A stretch of 64,000 nt of DNA from Daphnia carinata (Eukaryota; Arthropoda; Branchiopoda; Diplostraca; Daphniidae), in the NCBI RefSeq assembly GCF_022539665.2, contig NC_081338.1, forward strand, positions 1,674,001 through 1,738,000, in the 5' to 3' direction. The position numbers and the translations under genes are program-made. Of this stretch, positions 20,784 to 31,380 are shown piece after piece (positions within the stretch are counted from its first letter, which is position 1; the number at the start of each line of letters is the position of its first letter). The notes beneath the pieces are model-generated. The model saw only the letters and a program-made list of their open reading frames with translations, did no database searches and was not told the DNA's origin.

Positions 20784-23433
20784 CAGTAAGGCTCCACAAA
20801 ACGGGACAAGTCGCCCGAGGGGTGACCCTTCCCGTTTTGCGGATTTTCCCATTTTTCGGGTTGCCATAAGGCTACCATTGTCGGGGTTCGCCAACCCTTT
20901 TATACCTGTTTTTTTCAACGCTTTTTTCAAAGACAAGCAATGGGATAAAAATTAAGGTTTCAGAACCCGATAGGGAGCTGAAAGCAAAACCCATGTTTTT
21001 TTCTGTCTTCTTTACTCCATGTCTTCTCCTAATGAACAATGTATTGAGAAAAAAAAATTGATTGTATTTAACAAATATTTTATAAAGCTTCTTTGTTGCA
21101 TTTTGACTAGGTAAATAATTATCACAGGAATCACAGGGTAACATTAAATTGAGTTTCAATATCGCTTCTCAACTTTAGATATATGTTGCGCGTCAGTTCA
21201 ATTAATGTGAAATTTCCTGACTCTTGTGCGTTTTGTAACATTTTACGAGCTGAATCCATTACCTTCCCGATATCGCTTTCGATAAGCCTATGTGTTAATA
21301 AAAATTAGACTGATTATCAGGCAAACTATACAATAAACTATGGAAAATAAGTCATCCCACCCCTCAGGCGAAGGTTAAACCGGCTGATACGTGTTGGCCG
21401 ATTCATTGGCGGTTGAGCAAGTTGGCAGAGACAGGTTGGTTGAATCAACTTCGTCTGTTTCATCGTCTACTGCGATCATTTCAGCTTCCTCAGCGGCTAA
21501 TAAGTCTGGGTGTTGCTCGATGTCAAGCCACTGGCTTAACAACTCTTCACGCTCGTCGGAAGTTGAACAGACTAGATGGTCAAGTCCAGGTTTTTGTAGA
21601 CGATGGTGGTTGTCACATCTGAGATCTAATAGACGAAGCCTTTATTGACAATGTGTTATTTTTAAATATAGCATGCAGTTTTACCTTTAAACAACTCGCG
21701 AATTTGTTAAATAGCTGTAGTGTGTACTGTAGAGCTGTAATTTTGACCTGTGTGAACCACGTCAGCAGCTTCAGTTAAGGGGAGGCATTTTGCTCGATTC
21801 CAGCAACCTATGATTGTTGAAGCAGGCATATTATCCCAGCACTCCTTAAATGAAATTGCAGCATCCAATATATGAGCGCTACAACCAAACGATAATCCAC
21901 GACGGCCGTTTGGAATTTGTTCAGCTTGAAGTTGTAGCGCTTCAAAATTGTCGTAGCTTTCGACGAGTTTTGCTAGCATTTTTGACATGTATCTCGTTTT
22001 CAGAGCTGCAATTATTCCTTGGTCTAGGAGTTGGTAGATAGACGTCACATTTGGTGGGAAATAATATGTTGAAACTTGGCCAGTCGGATCAATGATCGTT
22101 TTATCATGGCCGGAGCACGAATCCATCACCAACGCAACTCTTTTATTTGTAAAACATTGAACCTGAGGAAGAAAAACATTATCCCACCAATGCTTATATG
22201 TTGGCTTATCTACCCATGCACGCGACTGGTTAGTGTACGGAAGGGGACACCTATTATCACGGAAACCGTGAGAGGTTTTTGCCGTCCCAATAATCAACGG
22301 ATCTATCTTACAAGTGTCAGTTGCCTTGACGCATAAAACTAAAGTTATACGGTCTTTGGATTTCATGGCTTTAGTTCCTTTCCCTTTTTGCCTTTTGTCA
22401 CCCCGATCGAGAACATAGCTCCGATTAGGCATGCAACGATAAAATAATCCCGTTTCATCCATATTGAAAATATGATCGGGAGCGAAATTAGAGAGTTCAT
22501 TGCGTAATTTTATCATACTTACCTCCGCCTCTGCCAGGTTAACGTCATCAGCCTCTCCGTGAAGGCGCATGCTTGGTCCAATTTCATATCTCCAAAGCCA
22601 GTTGCGAAACTATCCGTTGGATGCTTTGAAATCCACAAAGCCTAGCAAAGACGCATCGCGTCACGCACGATATTGTATGACTTCTCGGCTCAATGGTAAC
22701 GGTTTACACCTGCCAAGTGGATTCAGCATGCGAGAAAACCATGCATAAACGGCTTCATCAACTTGTGGATACTTGCTCTTCGATGTTGACACTTTAGACT
22801 TTAATGTTATCAACTTTTCACTTGCTATCGAAAGTAGCATCTCACTTGAAATCTTTATTCGGCTGACTTGAGATTTTGATAAACCTCGATTTTTCACAAT
22901 GTTTGTCTGAGATTCACCGTTCTTCAATTGATCAATAGCTTGCATTTTATTAAACAACGACAATCGCTGGTAGCGCTTCCGAGACCTGAACATGGCACTA
23001 GGATCTTCATTTTCACAATTTTTCTTTGTGTTCCCCATTTTAAGCTCTGTAGCTCACTCTTCGAATTTTAAGTTTTAACTGAGTCATTTCAGTGCATGTT
23101 TCGTTCAGTACGGCAGTGTGCTACATCCCCCTATTTCCCTGATGCTAGACCTTGTTAATCTTAACAAGCATGTTGTTAAAGCCTGTAGGGAAAATGTTGC
23201 GATGCGTCATCGTACTTGAAAGAAAACAGTAAAATAAGACAAATGGTAAACTGCAGTCAGTTTATTTTTGGCCTGCACATTCATTCGCACTGTAGTGCAC
23301 CACCAGACATTTAAGCCTCCCGCCAACAGATTTGAGAAAATGCCCTACAGTGGAAATTTGGTGCGAGCAGCCCCTCTTCCTGTTTTGTGAGATTTCCCCT
23401 TTTGCAGGCGTCCCGTTTTGTGGAGCCTTACTG
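20784..23433 (-). mobile_element. Complete pogo/Tigger-type DNA transposon
   Basis: A 2650-bp element has perfect 24-bp inverted ends beginning CAGTAAGGCTCCACAAAACG and a TA duplication on both sides (20782-20783, 23434-23435). Both are typical of the pogo branch of Tc1/mariner. Further CACAAAAC/CCCGTTTTG motifs lie within 60 bp of each end. One transposase gene fills the minus strand. Confidence 0.93.
21707..23038 (-). pseudogene. pogo/Tigger transposase (CENP-B-like), two nonsense mutations
   Basis: An ATG at 23038 opens a single frame. It has an N-terminal psq-type helix-turn-helix (RYQRLSLFNKMQAIDQL, SKSQVSRIK), a CENP-B-type second DNA-binding region (QVDEAVYAWFSR, PLSREVIQ) and a DDE_1 endonuclease with NMDETGLFYR, LVMDSCSGHD and LLDQGIIAALKTRY. 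Two in-frame stops (TGA near 22661, TAG near 22611) interrupt the CENP-B region with no frame change, while the rest stays open to 21707. The usual PLDQG reads LLDQG. It would bind the 24-bp ends and move the element; this copy cannot make full-length protein. Confidence 0.92.
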
Positions 23434-23564
23434 TATAACTAAAATCATCTGTTAAGACTTGTGAAGTAAAGCAGACGATAAAAATATTGTATTTTATGAT
23501 ATTTGTATCGATACTCGCCAACGAAAACCATACTTGTTCCATGTCATAGTTTTTTACTGGTTTA

Positions 23565-23640
23565 GCGGTGTGGGTTAAGTCGGCGCTCGTAACACGAAGC
23601 GTCGGAGTTCAAATCTAGGCAGAGGTGAAAATTTTTAAAT
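23565..23640 (+). repeat. tRNA-like / SINE-head sequence
   Basis: GTTTAGCGGTGTGG resembles a Pol III A box. 32-38 bp on, GAGTTCAAATCTAG resembles a B box, followed by an AT-rich tail. The acceptor stem does not pair convincingly, so it is more likely a tRNA-derived SINE fragment or tRNA pseudogene than a functional tRNA. Confidence 0.4.
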
Positions 23641-23829
23641 TATTATAGTTTTTTTTCATTTGCACTACACGCCATCTATTGTTAAATGTGAGATCTATTT
23701 GGAGTGTATCGATACAGCAATTATCCAAAAAAGTCGACTATCTAAAAAGTATCTAAAAATATCGATATATCGTTTTCAGGCTTAGATAGTCGACAACACT
23801 ACTCAATAGTAAAAACTGTTTCAGATTAT

Positions 23830-24243
23830 CACCCTGCCAGGAGCTGCGGAACGCATAGCGTCAGCTTTAGCAACTTGCTAAACTTTCTCGCAATTCAAGC
23901 TGCTGACCTCGTAACTTTCCTGGAACTGTCCAAGGATGACGTTCGGGAGTGCAGTAAACTAGGCCACCCGTTATGTAAATTCCGCAGGGGAGTCAGCAAA
24001 TGAAACACTTGGAAGTCTAGTGCCATAGCAGTATTCATGAACAATGCACCCCGAATCAAAAAGCAGTGCCGGAAGAAATTTACTGATTGGCAAGGTCCAG
24101 AAGTTGTATGCATTGGACCAAACCAATGGGCAATTTCGGCAAGAAAAACGCATTTTTTGGTTGAAGAAACATACAAAATGAATATTGTAACGCTCACACG
24201 GACACAAACCGACAATACGTCGGGGATATTTTCCGTTTTGTAA
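23830..24243 (+). pseudogene. Retroelement envelope-like fragment
   Basis: The plus-strand frame contains LSKDDVRECSKLGHPLCKF, FMNNAPRIKKQC and WQGPEVVCIGPNQWAIS. The order and spacing match a segment of the envelope protein of the Gypsy C element around 45800-46000 (NNEEAQIRSYCQ, WNGPEVAYLGQNQWAFS). It is interrupted by a TGA near 24000 and goes out of frame after about 24160. Only the ectodomain piece remains; no polymerase is attached. A relic of an LTR element related to Gypsy C but clearly diverged. Confidence 0.75.
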
Positions 24244-26894
24244 CGGGATTGACCAGCTTTTGGCCACCGGTTAGTCTCAATAGTTATTCTTCGGTCTGAT
24301 ATTAGTTCATCACAGATCTGAAATCTAACACGTCAGGCCACCAGGCCTCTACACTATCCAAAAGAAAAGAAAGCCACACAGAAACACTTAATATTTCAGA
24401 CCAACACCGCCTGGGAAAAAACAGTTCGTCGCCAAACTAGCGTTATACCGACAAACAAACTAAAGCAGAATCGCCTTTCTTAACTTCTCGTCCTACCGTT
24501 TTATAAACTCTCATCCACCAATGCGAGAGCTAAGAACTACTGATGCAGGATCGACGACAATCTTGTATCATACCCGGGATCCACGTACATTTCCGGGTGT
24601 TCGTTTATAAATCGACTACTCCGAAGGGTTTAGGGCAACCTTCAAATGACTTTTTATTTCTAGTTTTATTTTTATTTTTATTTTTCGTTTTAAGAAAACC
24701 AACATTTTCTTATTTCGTTACAATATTAATCAACAAAAAAGGCTGTCGTTTGCAGTTTTAGTTTTAGCAGGCAGGACATTGCTGTAATGTATTGGTTTGT
24801 CGTAAATTTTCCTAATTAACTTTCTTAACTTTTCTTTTTTTTTTTAAATAACAAATATGGAAGATTGTTAGTCGTATTCTACTTATTATAAAAACAACAG
24901 TCATTCTTGGGATCAAATGATATTGATGTGGAAAGTTAACAATAAACATTCAACAAGGTCACACACTGCCGTTTCTCTCCTCACATCCTGAAAGACTCTT
25001 GGTTATGAAAACGTTTATACACACGAGCCTAAGGCTAATGAGGAGAAAAAACACAACCTCGAGAACTAAACTGAAAGCTGGCCTATCTGGACATTTTGTA
25101 ACATTCAATTCTTTCCGGCAAATCAAGAACTCCTGATCTAACCAGCTGCTGCGAAGAGGGGAAGGGGAACAACTAACATTAGCTAATTTAAGAGAAATAA
25201 AGGGGAATGTAGGAGAAGAGAAGGGCAGATAACAAAAAGAAAGAGAGTGTTATGCATCGGACAACATAAGATACATGTTAAATTGACCTTAGTCGTTTGA
25301 GTTACGAACAAACAGAGAGGTGAACACAAAACTAGAAAATGTACTGAATGCAAGTAAACACCCTTCCAAAGATACTAAAATTTAGCGACGGGATCCAACA
25401 ACGAATCGATTAGATGACGCTATAGTCTTCTTGTTTATTTAGTGACAAAGAACGCCCCTAATTAGTGCATCGTTTTCATCTTCAGTGCTATCCGCTGAGA
25501 CGATCCCTGGACGTCTTCGAATTTCATTTTAAGTGCAATCTGCGCATCTTGATAGGGGAGTGTGCGCCAGCAATTCACATTTTACGGGGAGTCTAAGCTA
25601 CGAGGCCAAGACTCTTCAGGAGCCCAAAGGGAAGCATATTTTCGGACCGGGGTGTTTTCCTTGTAATTACTATTCAATAGTCTAGTGATTAATGGTACCA
25701 TTCAAGTTTTCACGTTCTTCCCTGACGGCGCTACACCTCCTTTTGGTACCAAAAAACACGGGGCCTCTAAACTGGTTGACAAACGTAACAAGAAAAGAGT
25801 ACAAAAACTACATGCTTGACTTGTACGTCTCTACTGGGCCATAAATAAGCTAGCCGTATTCTCTACATTTGATTATTATATACGATCTTATTCTTGCATA
25901 CCGAGGTGACATCGAAGAAATTGTACTTTAGTCGGGCTGGGCTCGGTCCTCTTCGTCTCTTTTTCGCACCTCTGTGAGACAAGAATAGCAGGGCGTCAAA
26001 GTGACTCCTCAGCCTCCGATTTTCAAACATCAAATCAACAAATAGATCCAAGGGGAACATGAACTTAATCACCCACTCAAATGGGTAGCGTTAGACGTTC
26101 CCATCTTCTTCCAATGTTCGTCGTAGTCGTTAACCGCTTTCAGATGTAAACTCGCTCCCACTGTGTCTATACGCGTTGGTTGTCGAGGAGTGGTTGGTGA
26201 GTCCTCCATGATTAGCTATTTTATCAACGGTTGCGTTTTCTCTACCACCAGCAAGCCGTTCAACATCTCTACAATTTTGCTAGTCAATAACATTAGTGAC
26301 ATTCCCTAGCAGCATCCGCTGAAAACTCGCCAGTAGAACAAACTTGTCTTAGGTCGTCGAATATAGTTTCGGGATTTATATGACCACTAATGCTGGCAGA
26401 ACCAATTTCATTGCGCCCTTTACCAACGTCGTCGTCAATTGGTTTTAAGAACGGGCACACGGTGCGCATTTTTAGGCTTCATTCCCGTTAAGCTGAACAA
26501 ACAGGGTGCGATCCGGAGACAGTTCAAGATACGGGCAAACCCTGCGGCCGAATGGAAAACAATTTGCTGTTTGCTGGTGACCACCAGCATAAGGTAAGCA
26601 ATGTAAGTTTGGAAAACTTAATTAAACTCAAAAACCGGTAAATTAATGTGCCATCGAACGTTGCCGTTTGACAGTAAACGTTCCCATCCTCACGGCAATG
26701 CCTGTTGAGCTGACACAAGCGCTTGGGAGAGTACGTTTGCAGTCATAGAAGCGGCAACGATGTATTCTGAATCGCCCATCACTAAGGTTTCTTTTCGATG
26801 GAAGCGACTACTTCGCTCACAACGAACTGGCCTTTCGTCTCAAGCGCTTCACACATTTGGCCTAGGACACAGATCGTTGGCAAAAGCATCATGT
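24244..26894. other. Unresolved sequence, probably retroelement debris
   Basis: Nothing is recognisable with confidence. A polypurine run (GAAGAGGGGAAGGGGAAC) at about 25154 could be a remnant PPT. A minus-strand frame at 25863-26072 has a basic GAKKRRRGPSP stretch. This interval may contain the 3' part of Gypsy A and its LTR, but the boundaries are not visible. Confidence 0.4.
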
Positions 26895-27785
26895 TCTTCA
26901 TCTACCATGGTGGTCTGATCTTTTTTCGGATAGGACAACCCGGTGGCGATGCGGCTTCTTCCTGTTCTTTGGCTCTAGGTTCCCCTTCATCTTGTAAGCT
27001 TTTGCTACTGTCCGCTTCCTCAGTCGTCTCCGGCCATTGTCGCTAGTGTCTTGGTCTGGCTTTTCCCAAGGCCGTTCGCTTTTTGATAGTACGGCACTGT
27101 CATCCAATTCGTGAGTCGCAGAAGGGCAAATACTCCACGTGTTGCTACCGTAAACCTTTTTCCTTCATCGGACGTCGTTTCCCGTGGAATTCTATGCCGT
27201 AACACAATCTCTTCAACGTAGAACTGCGCTATCTGCCAGGCTGTGGTTTCCGGTACGGTTCCCTTTGCCCTATCCAATTTGTAAGTAGTCGCAGAAGGGC
27301 AAATACTCCACGTGTTGCTACCGTAAACCTTTTTCCTTCATCGGACGTCGTTTCCCGTGGAATTCTATGCCGTAACACAATCTCTTCAACGTAGAACTGC
27401 GCTATCTGCCAGGCTGTGGTTTCCGGTACGGTTCCCTGCCCTATCCAATTTGTAAGTAGTCTATCCCTACGATGATGTTTTTATTCTCGTTGCATGATGT
27501 CCAGAAGGCGCCATGGGCGTTGATACAAATCTATTAAAAGGATCTTCTCACCTGCGTTATTTCCATTAGTCCCGTAATCCTAATTTAATCCCGCTTCCGT
27601 ATCTGGCAACTCATACATGCATTAACATAACGGGCGACCACTCGGTTCGTTTTCGGCAAACAAAACCTCTGTCAATTCCTCTCCAATCCTACAATAGGTT
27701 TGTCATCAATCCGCGTCATAGCTCATTTCTGCGGTTTGGCACACAGAGTCGGTCGAATTTTTGTCCCAATATGATCGTTTTCAAG
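26895..27785 (-). pseudogene. Gypsy A integrase remnant
   Basis: Minus-strand pieces read TVPETTAWQIAQFYVEEIVL, RHRIPRETTSDEGKRF (family TDRG; catalytic Asp retained in SDEG) and TVPYYQKANGL (family YHPQTNGxxER; the Glu is lost). Stops and frameshifts surround them. This is the integrase core of the old minus-strand Gypsy whose reverse transcriptase lies at 28886-29233 and 34050-35300. Part of it is duplicated in tandem. Confidence 0.75.
27114..27456. repeat. 173-bp tandem duplication in Gypsy A integrase
   Basis: The segment starting AGTCGCAGAAGGGCAAATAC at 27114 recurs at 27287, 173 bp on, almost unchanged. The only difference seen is CCCTTTGCCC versus CCCTGCCC at the end. The near-identity shows a much later event than the decay of the surrounding integrase. 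Confidence 0.9.
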
Positions 27786-27787
27786 TA

Positions 27788-28883
27788 GGGGAGACCAGAC
27801 CCATCTTGGACACTGTATCAAGTTGTACAGTGCTGCGAAAAATATAAGTTGTCATAATAATAATATAATATTTCCACATTTTGTTTAAAACTGGTTTTTT
27901 TAAATAGTGTAAATAATTTGAGTTTCGTGTCCTTATTATTTATAGAGTTATTAAATAAAAAAAAAGAAAAGAAAAAATGTCTGCATTTTCCTGGGTTCCT
28001 TATCGGTTATTTTTTTCTACGTTATCTTAAGATTATACGTTTATTGATAATGAAAGTAAGTAGAGCAGACATTTTTTAATAATATTTAAAAGTAAAAAAA
28101 CACATCAGTTTTCTTGCGAAAACTGTTTTTGGGGCCAATTTGAACATAGGGCATGGGTGATATTGGACACGAAATAAGGATGCAAGGGAGGAGTCAAGTC
28201 AAAGCGCAAATATTTGAAATGTTTCAATTTGACGGAAAATTTAGAATATAGCTAAGGTTTATTTGAATTTGTTTTCTAAATAAAAAAGCGCTTTATTTTG
28301 GAAAAATAATGTAATTCCTTTCTGTATTGTTCAACTGTAAACTACACGTCTTGTTCATAACTTCTCACGTTTTCAAAGTTTTGCCAGCAGACGAAGCCAC
28401 GACATTACAAATAAAGAATCAAGGAATAAAGACTGGAAAACTGAAATAGCTAAATTATCGAATCCGTGTTGGCCCCACCTCTTTCTATGTCTTCCTTATC
28501 AGTAAAATGAAAATATTTCAGGGATAACAAAAGTCTCTTATTTCTTCGAATATCTTATTCAGACTGCATTTAAATTGTTCACTAATTTAAGCGCAATAAG
28601 TACAAATTAAATTAAAATTTTAAAACAACTCATTCTATCTATTTTGACCCCGTCCAAAGTGGTACAGGTGTCAGTCCAAAGTCACCCCGTGTCGGTCTAA
28701 GCTCGTCTCAAAATAAAAATCATAATGAAATCTAAAAAAACTACATTGTATCTCTGAAAAAAATTTAGGGGGGTTGCGGAAAACTTCTAAATTAATTTTT
28801 GACAAATTTCGCAAATTTTGCATAAGTGGGATGGTCAATAATGGGGTAAAACCGAAACTGTCCAAGATGGGTCCGGTCTTCCC
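27788..28883. mobile_element. 1.1-kb MITE with TA target duplication
   Basis: Inverted ends GGGGAGACCAGACCCATCTT and its partner (...AAGATGGGTCCGGTCTTCCC) bound 1096 bp, flanked by TA at 27786-27787 and 28884-28885. The inside is AT-rich with no transposase. It splits Gypsy A between integrase and reverse transcriptase. TA targeting suggests mobilisation by a Tc1/mariner or other TA-specific transposase. Confidence 0.85.
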
Positions 28884-28885
28884 TA

Positions 28886-29233
28886 CAACAAGCCCTCTCT
28901 TAGCAGAAAGTTACTGTAAAATATGGTGATACTTCATGACAAGCATTGCTCGACCCGTTGCTGTACGTTCGGATCCTTTTTTATACAACTTTTGCGCCAT
29001 AAATGTACGGTCAAGTTGTTGCACTGCTTTCTTCAGCGCCACAATTAGCTCCAAGAACCAGCTCCACTCCGTCTTCCTCAGCGAAAAGTTCCTTTGTCCT
29101 CAATCGCCGTTAGCGGGTATACCACATTGACGAAGTTCGGTACGAACTTGCGATAAATAGAGCAAAGTCCTTCAAAAATCTTAATCACTATTTTTTGCTT
29201 TCTTATTGGCATTAAGGTTTGGGATAAGTGTAG
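28886..29233 (-). pseudogene. Gypsy A reverse-transcriptase connection segment
   Basis: The minus-strand frame reads SQTLMPIRKQKI, FEGLCSIYRKFVPNF and VVYPLTAIEDKGTF, the conserved F-LGL-YYRRFIPNF...PLT-L-KKG segment downstream of the RT thumb in Gypsy polymerases. It is the continuation of the RT remnant at 34050-35300, displaced by the Gypsy B insertion at 29234. Confidence 0.78.
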
Positions 29234-29453
29234 TGTCTGTAAGCGATTCTGACCATTAGAGGTCACCACTAACACTGTAATGGGACACTAGAGGGCTTTA
29301 ACCTAGGGTGGCCCAGTTAGTTAGGGAAGTGACTTGGAATAGTGATGACTGCGTAGTAGTCCCAATAAAAGTATCAGCACAATTATCTCAGTGTATCCAG
29401 TTAATTAATCAACATCCGGCTATCAAAACGCTTTATCTGAGCAAGAAATTACA
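29234..29453 (+). repeat. 5' LTR of Gypsy B
   Basis: It begins TGTCTGTAAGCGATTCTGAC and ends AAATTACA. It matches 33830-34049 with about ten to fifteen substitutions by eye, all 220 positions aligning. The pair dates the insertion as old but younger than Gypsy A. Confidence 0.92.
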
Positions 29454-29547
29454 TTTGACGACGAGTAGTGACTTACTAGCTGCAATTTGGTAATTTTATA
29501 ACAGTTAAATTTACTAATCATTTGTCTGGCATCAGTAACGCGTGAAG

Positions 29548-30433
29548 ATGAGTTTGTCTGTTGCTATGGAAGCATTTGTCTATGATGGAGACCAAACAAC
29601 TCTGTCGACAAAATGGGCAGAATGGCTTAGAAGATTTCAAAATTATCTTGTAGCTATGGCTATCAATGATGACAACAGGAAAAAAGCATTGCTTTTACAA
29701 TTAGCTGGGAAGAAGGTGCATCAAATTTTTGTGAAGCTCAATTCAACACCTCGAGTAGCTAACCAAGAAGCAAACTTGGTTGGCTGAACTGGCTTGAAAG
29801 CTGAAACACAATATGCTGCAGCAAAACGTGCATTGAACGAGCATTTCAACCCAATAATTAAAATAACATACAACAGGCACAAGTTTAAATCAACAAAACA
29901 AGCTAATGATGAGTCACTTGACCAATTCCATACCAGACTCTCTGAATTGGCACAAGGCTGTGACTTTCGTGATGTTGATGATGAGATCAAATCAAAAATT
30001 ATCCTAACTTGCAGATCAACAAAGCTGAGAGCAGAAGCATTGGTAAATTCTGAGTGGGACTTGAAAAAGTTGCTTGAAAAGGGTACAACATATGAGTTGA
30101 ACAAGTTTGAATCAAAGCAGATTGAAGAAGGCTGCGGAACATCAACAGTTAATAAAGTTGTCACAAAGAAAAAGAATTTTAACAAAGGAAACTTCTAAAA
30201 ACCAAATAAAAAAGAATCTGTGAAACAAAATAACTCGAAGACCTGTACCTTTTGTGAAGGAAATTGGCATAAAAAACTGCAGTATTGTCCTGCGAAGAAA
30301 GAGGGTCTTGTTTGTGGCAAATGTCATAAGCAAGGCCATTTCGCTCGTGTATATCTCAATCCTTCATCAAGTGGGTCAAAAGAGAAAAAGCGAGTCCAAA
30401 ATGTCAAGTTTCAGGATACATCTGATGAGGATT
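29548..30433 (+). pseudogene. Gypsy B Gag with zinc knuckles
   Basis: An ATG at 29548 opens a Gag related to those of mag/K02A2.6-like Gypsy elements: KWAEWLRRFQNYLVAM, ALNEHFNPIIKITYNRHKF and ESLDQFHTRLSELA. Nucleocapsid cysteine motifs follow (CTFCEGNWHKKLQYC, then CGKCHKQGHFARVY). In the last knuckle the fourth ligand Cys is a Tyr. In-frame stops occur at about 29785 (TGA), 30196 (TAA) and 30433 (TAG), all without a frame change. Confidence 0.88.
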
Positions 30434-30780
30434 AGAGTAATGTAGAAGAATTCACCAACAGAGCAGCAGCTGACAACAAAAATCAACCTACTATCAAGCT
30501 AGAAGTTTTAGATAGCTCGATCAATTTCCTAGTTGATAGTGGAGCGTCTGTTACTTTGATCAACGAACGGGCGCATGAGAAGTTAGGAGCACCGACCTTG
30601 AAGCGTTCAACAAAGAAGATCTACGCTTACCAGTCAACTGTACCATTGCCGTTATTAGGTACATTCCAAGCTGACACTAAAATATTGGGCACAAAGAAGA
30701 TTGTACGTGTAAAGTATCATTTTATCAGTGGTAGCAACGAAATGTTTGCTAAGCTACCAGGCGGCTATTGATCTGGGTTG
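30434..30780 (+). pseudogene. Gypsy B aspartic protease
   Basis: The same frame continues as the protease: NFLVDSGASVTLINERAHEK holds the DSGAS active site (intact Asp), followed by YAYQSTVPLPLLGTFQAD. It ends with a stop after PGGY near 30770, where the frame must shift to enter the RT. Confidence 0.85.
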
Positions 30781-31380
30781 CATTAAGATGTGCCCAGAAG
30801 TAAAAGTTGTGCGGGTTCGACTGATTCAGCTGCAAACGAAGAATCAACAAGGAGTAGAGCAGCCTCTATGCAAATACGATGGACTGCAAGTCCGATTGCA
30901 CATCAACAAGAACATTAAACCAATAGCTCTATAACATAGGCGTATTCCGTTTCATCTACGCAAGAAAGTAGAAGATGAGCTGGAACGTTTGGAGCGGCTG
31001 GACGTCATAGAGAAAGTTTCCGGTCCGACTCCGTGGGTATCACCAGTGGTGATTGTCCCAAAGAAAGAAAACGGTGAAATCAGATTGTGTGTGGGCATGA
31101 GATTACCGAACAAAGCCATTATGCGTGAACGACATCTGATTCCCTTAATGGAAGATATTTTGGCTGACATCAATGGCTCGAAATTCTTTACGGTGTTAGA
31201 TCTCAAACAAGCATACCATCAGCTGGAGTTAGACGAAGATTCGAGATATATTACAACTATTTCGACGCATGTGGGTCTTCGTCGATTCAAGAGACTGTTT
31301 TTGGCGTCACATCAGCGGCAGAGGTTTTTCATAACGTCATCAGAAAGCTGTTATCTGGAATTAAAGGTGTGTTCAACGTG
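30780..31380 (+). pseudogene. Gypsy B reverse transcriptase, N-terminal part
   Basis: This is read in the second frame: LINKNIKPIAL-stop-HRRIPFHLRKK, then TPWVSPVVIVPKKENGEIRL, FFTVLDLKQAYHQLELDEDS (palm motif A) and SRYITTIST. One TAA interrupts it near 30932. A second frameshift near 31310 returns the reading to the first frame, just upstream of the catalytic DD box. Confidence 0.88.

Noticed and set aside
23565-23640. Functional tRNA gene.
   Set aside because: No convincing acceptor stem or anticodon arm; best kept as a SINE head or tRNA pseudogene.
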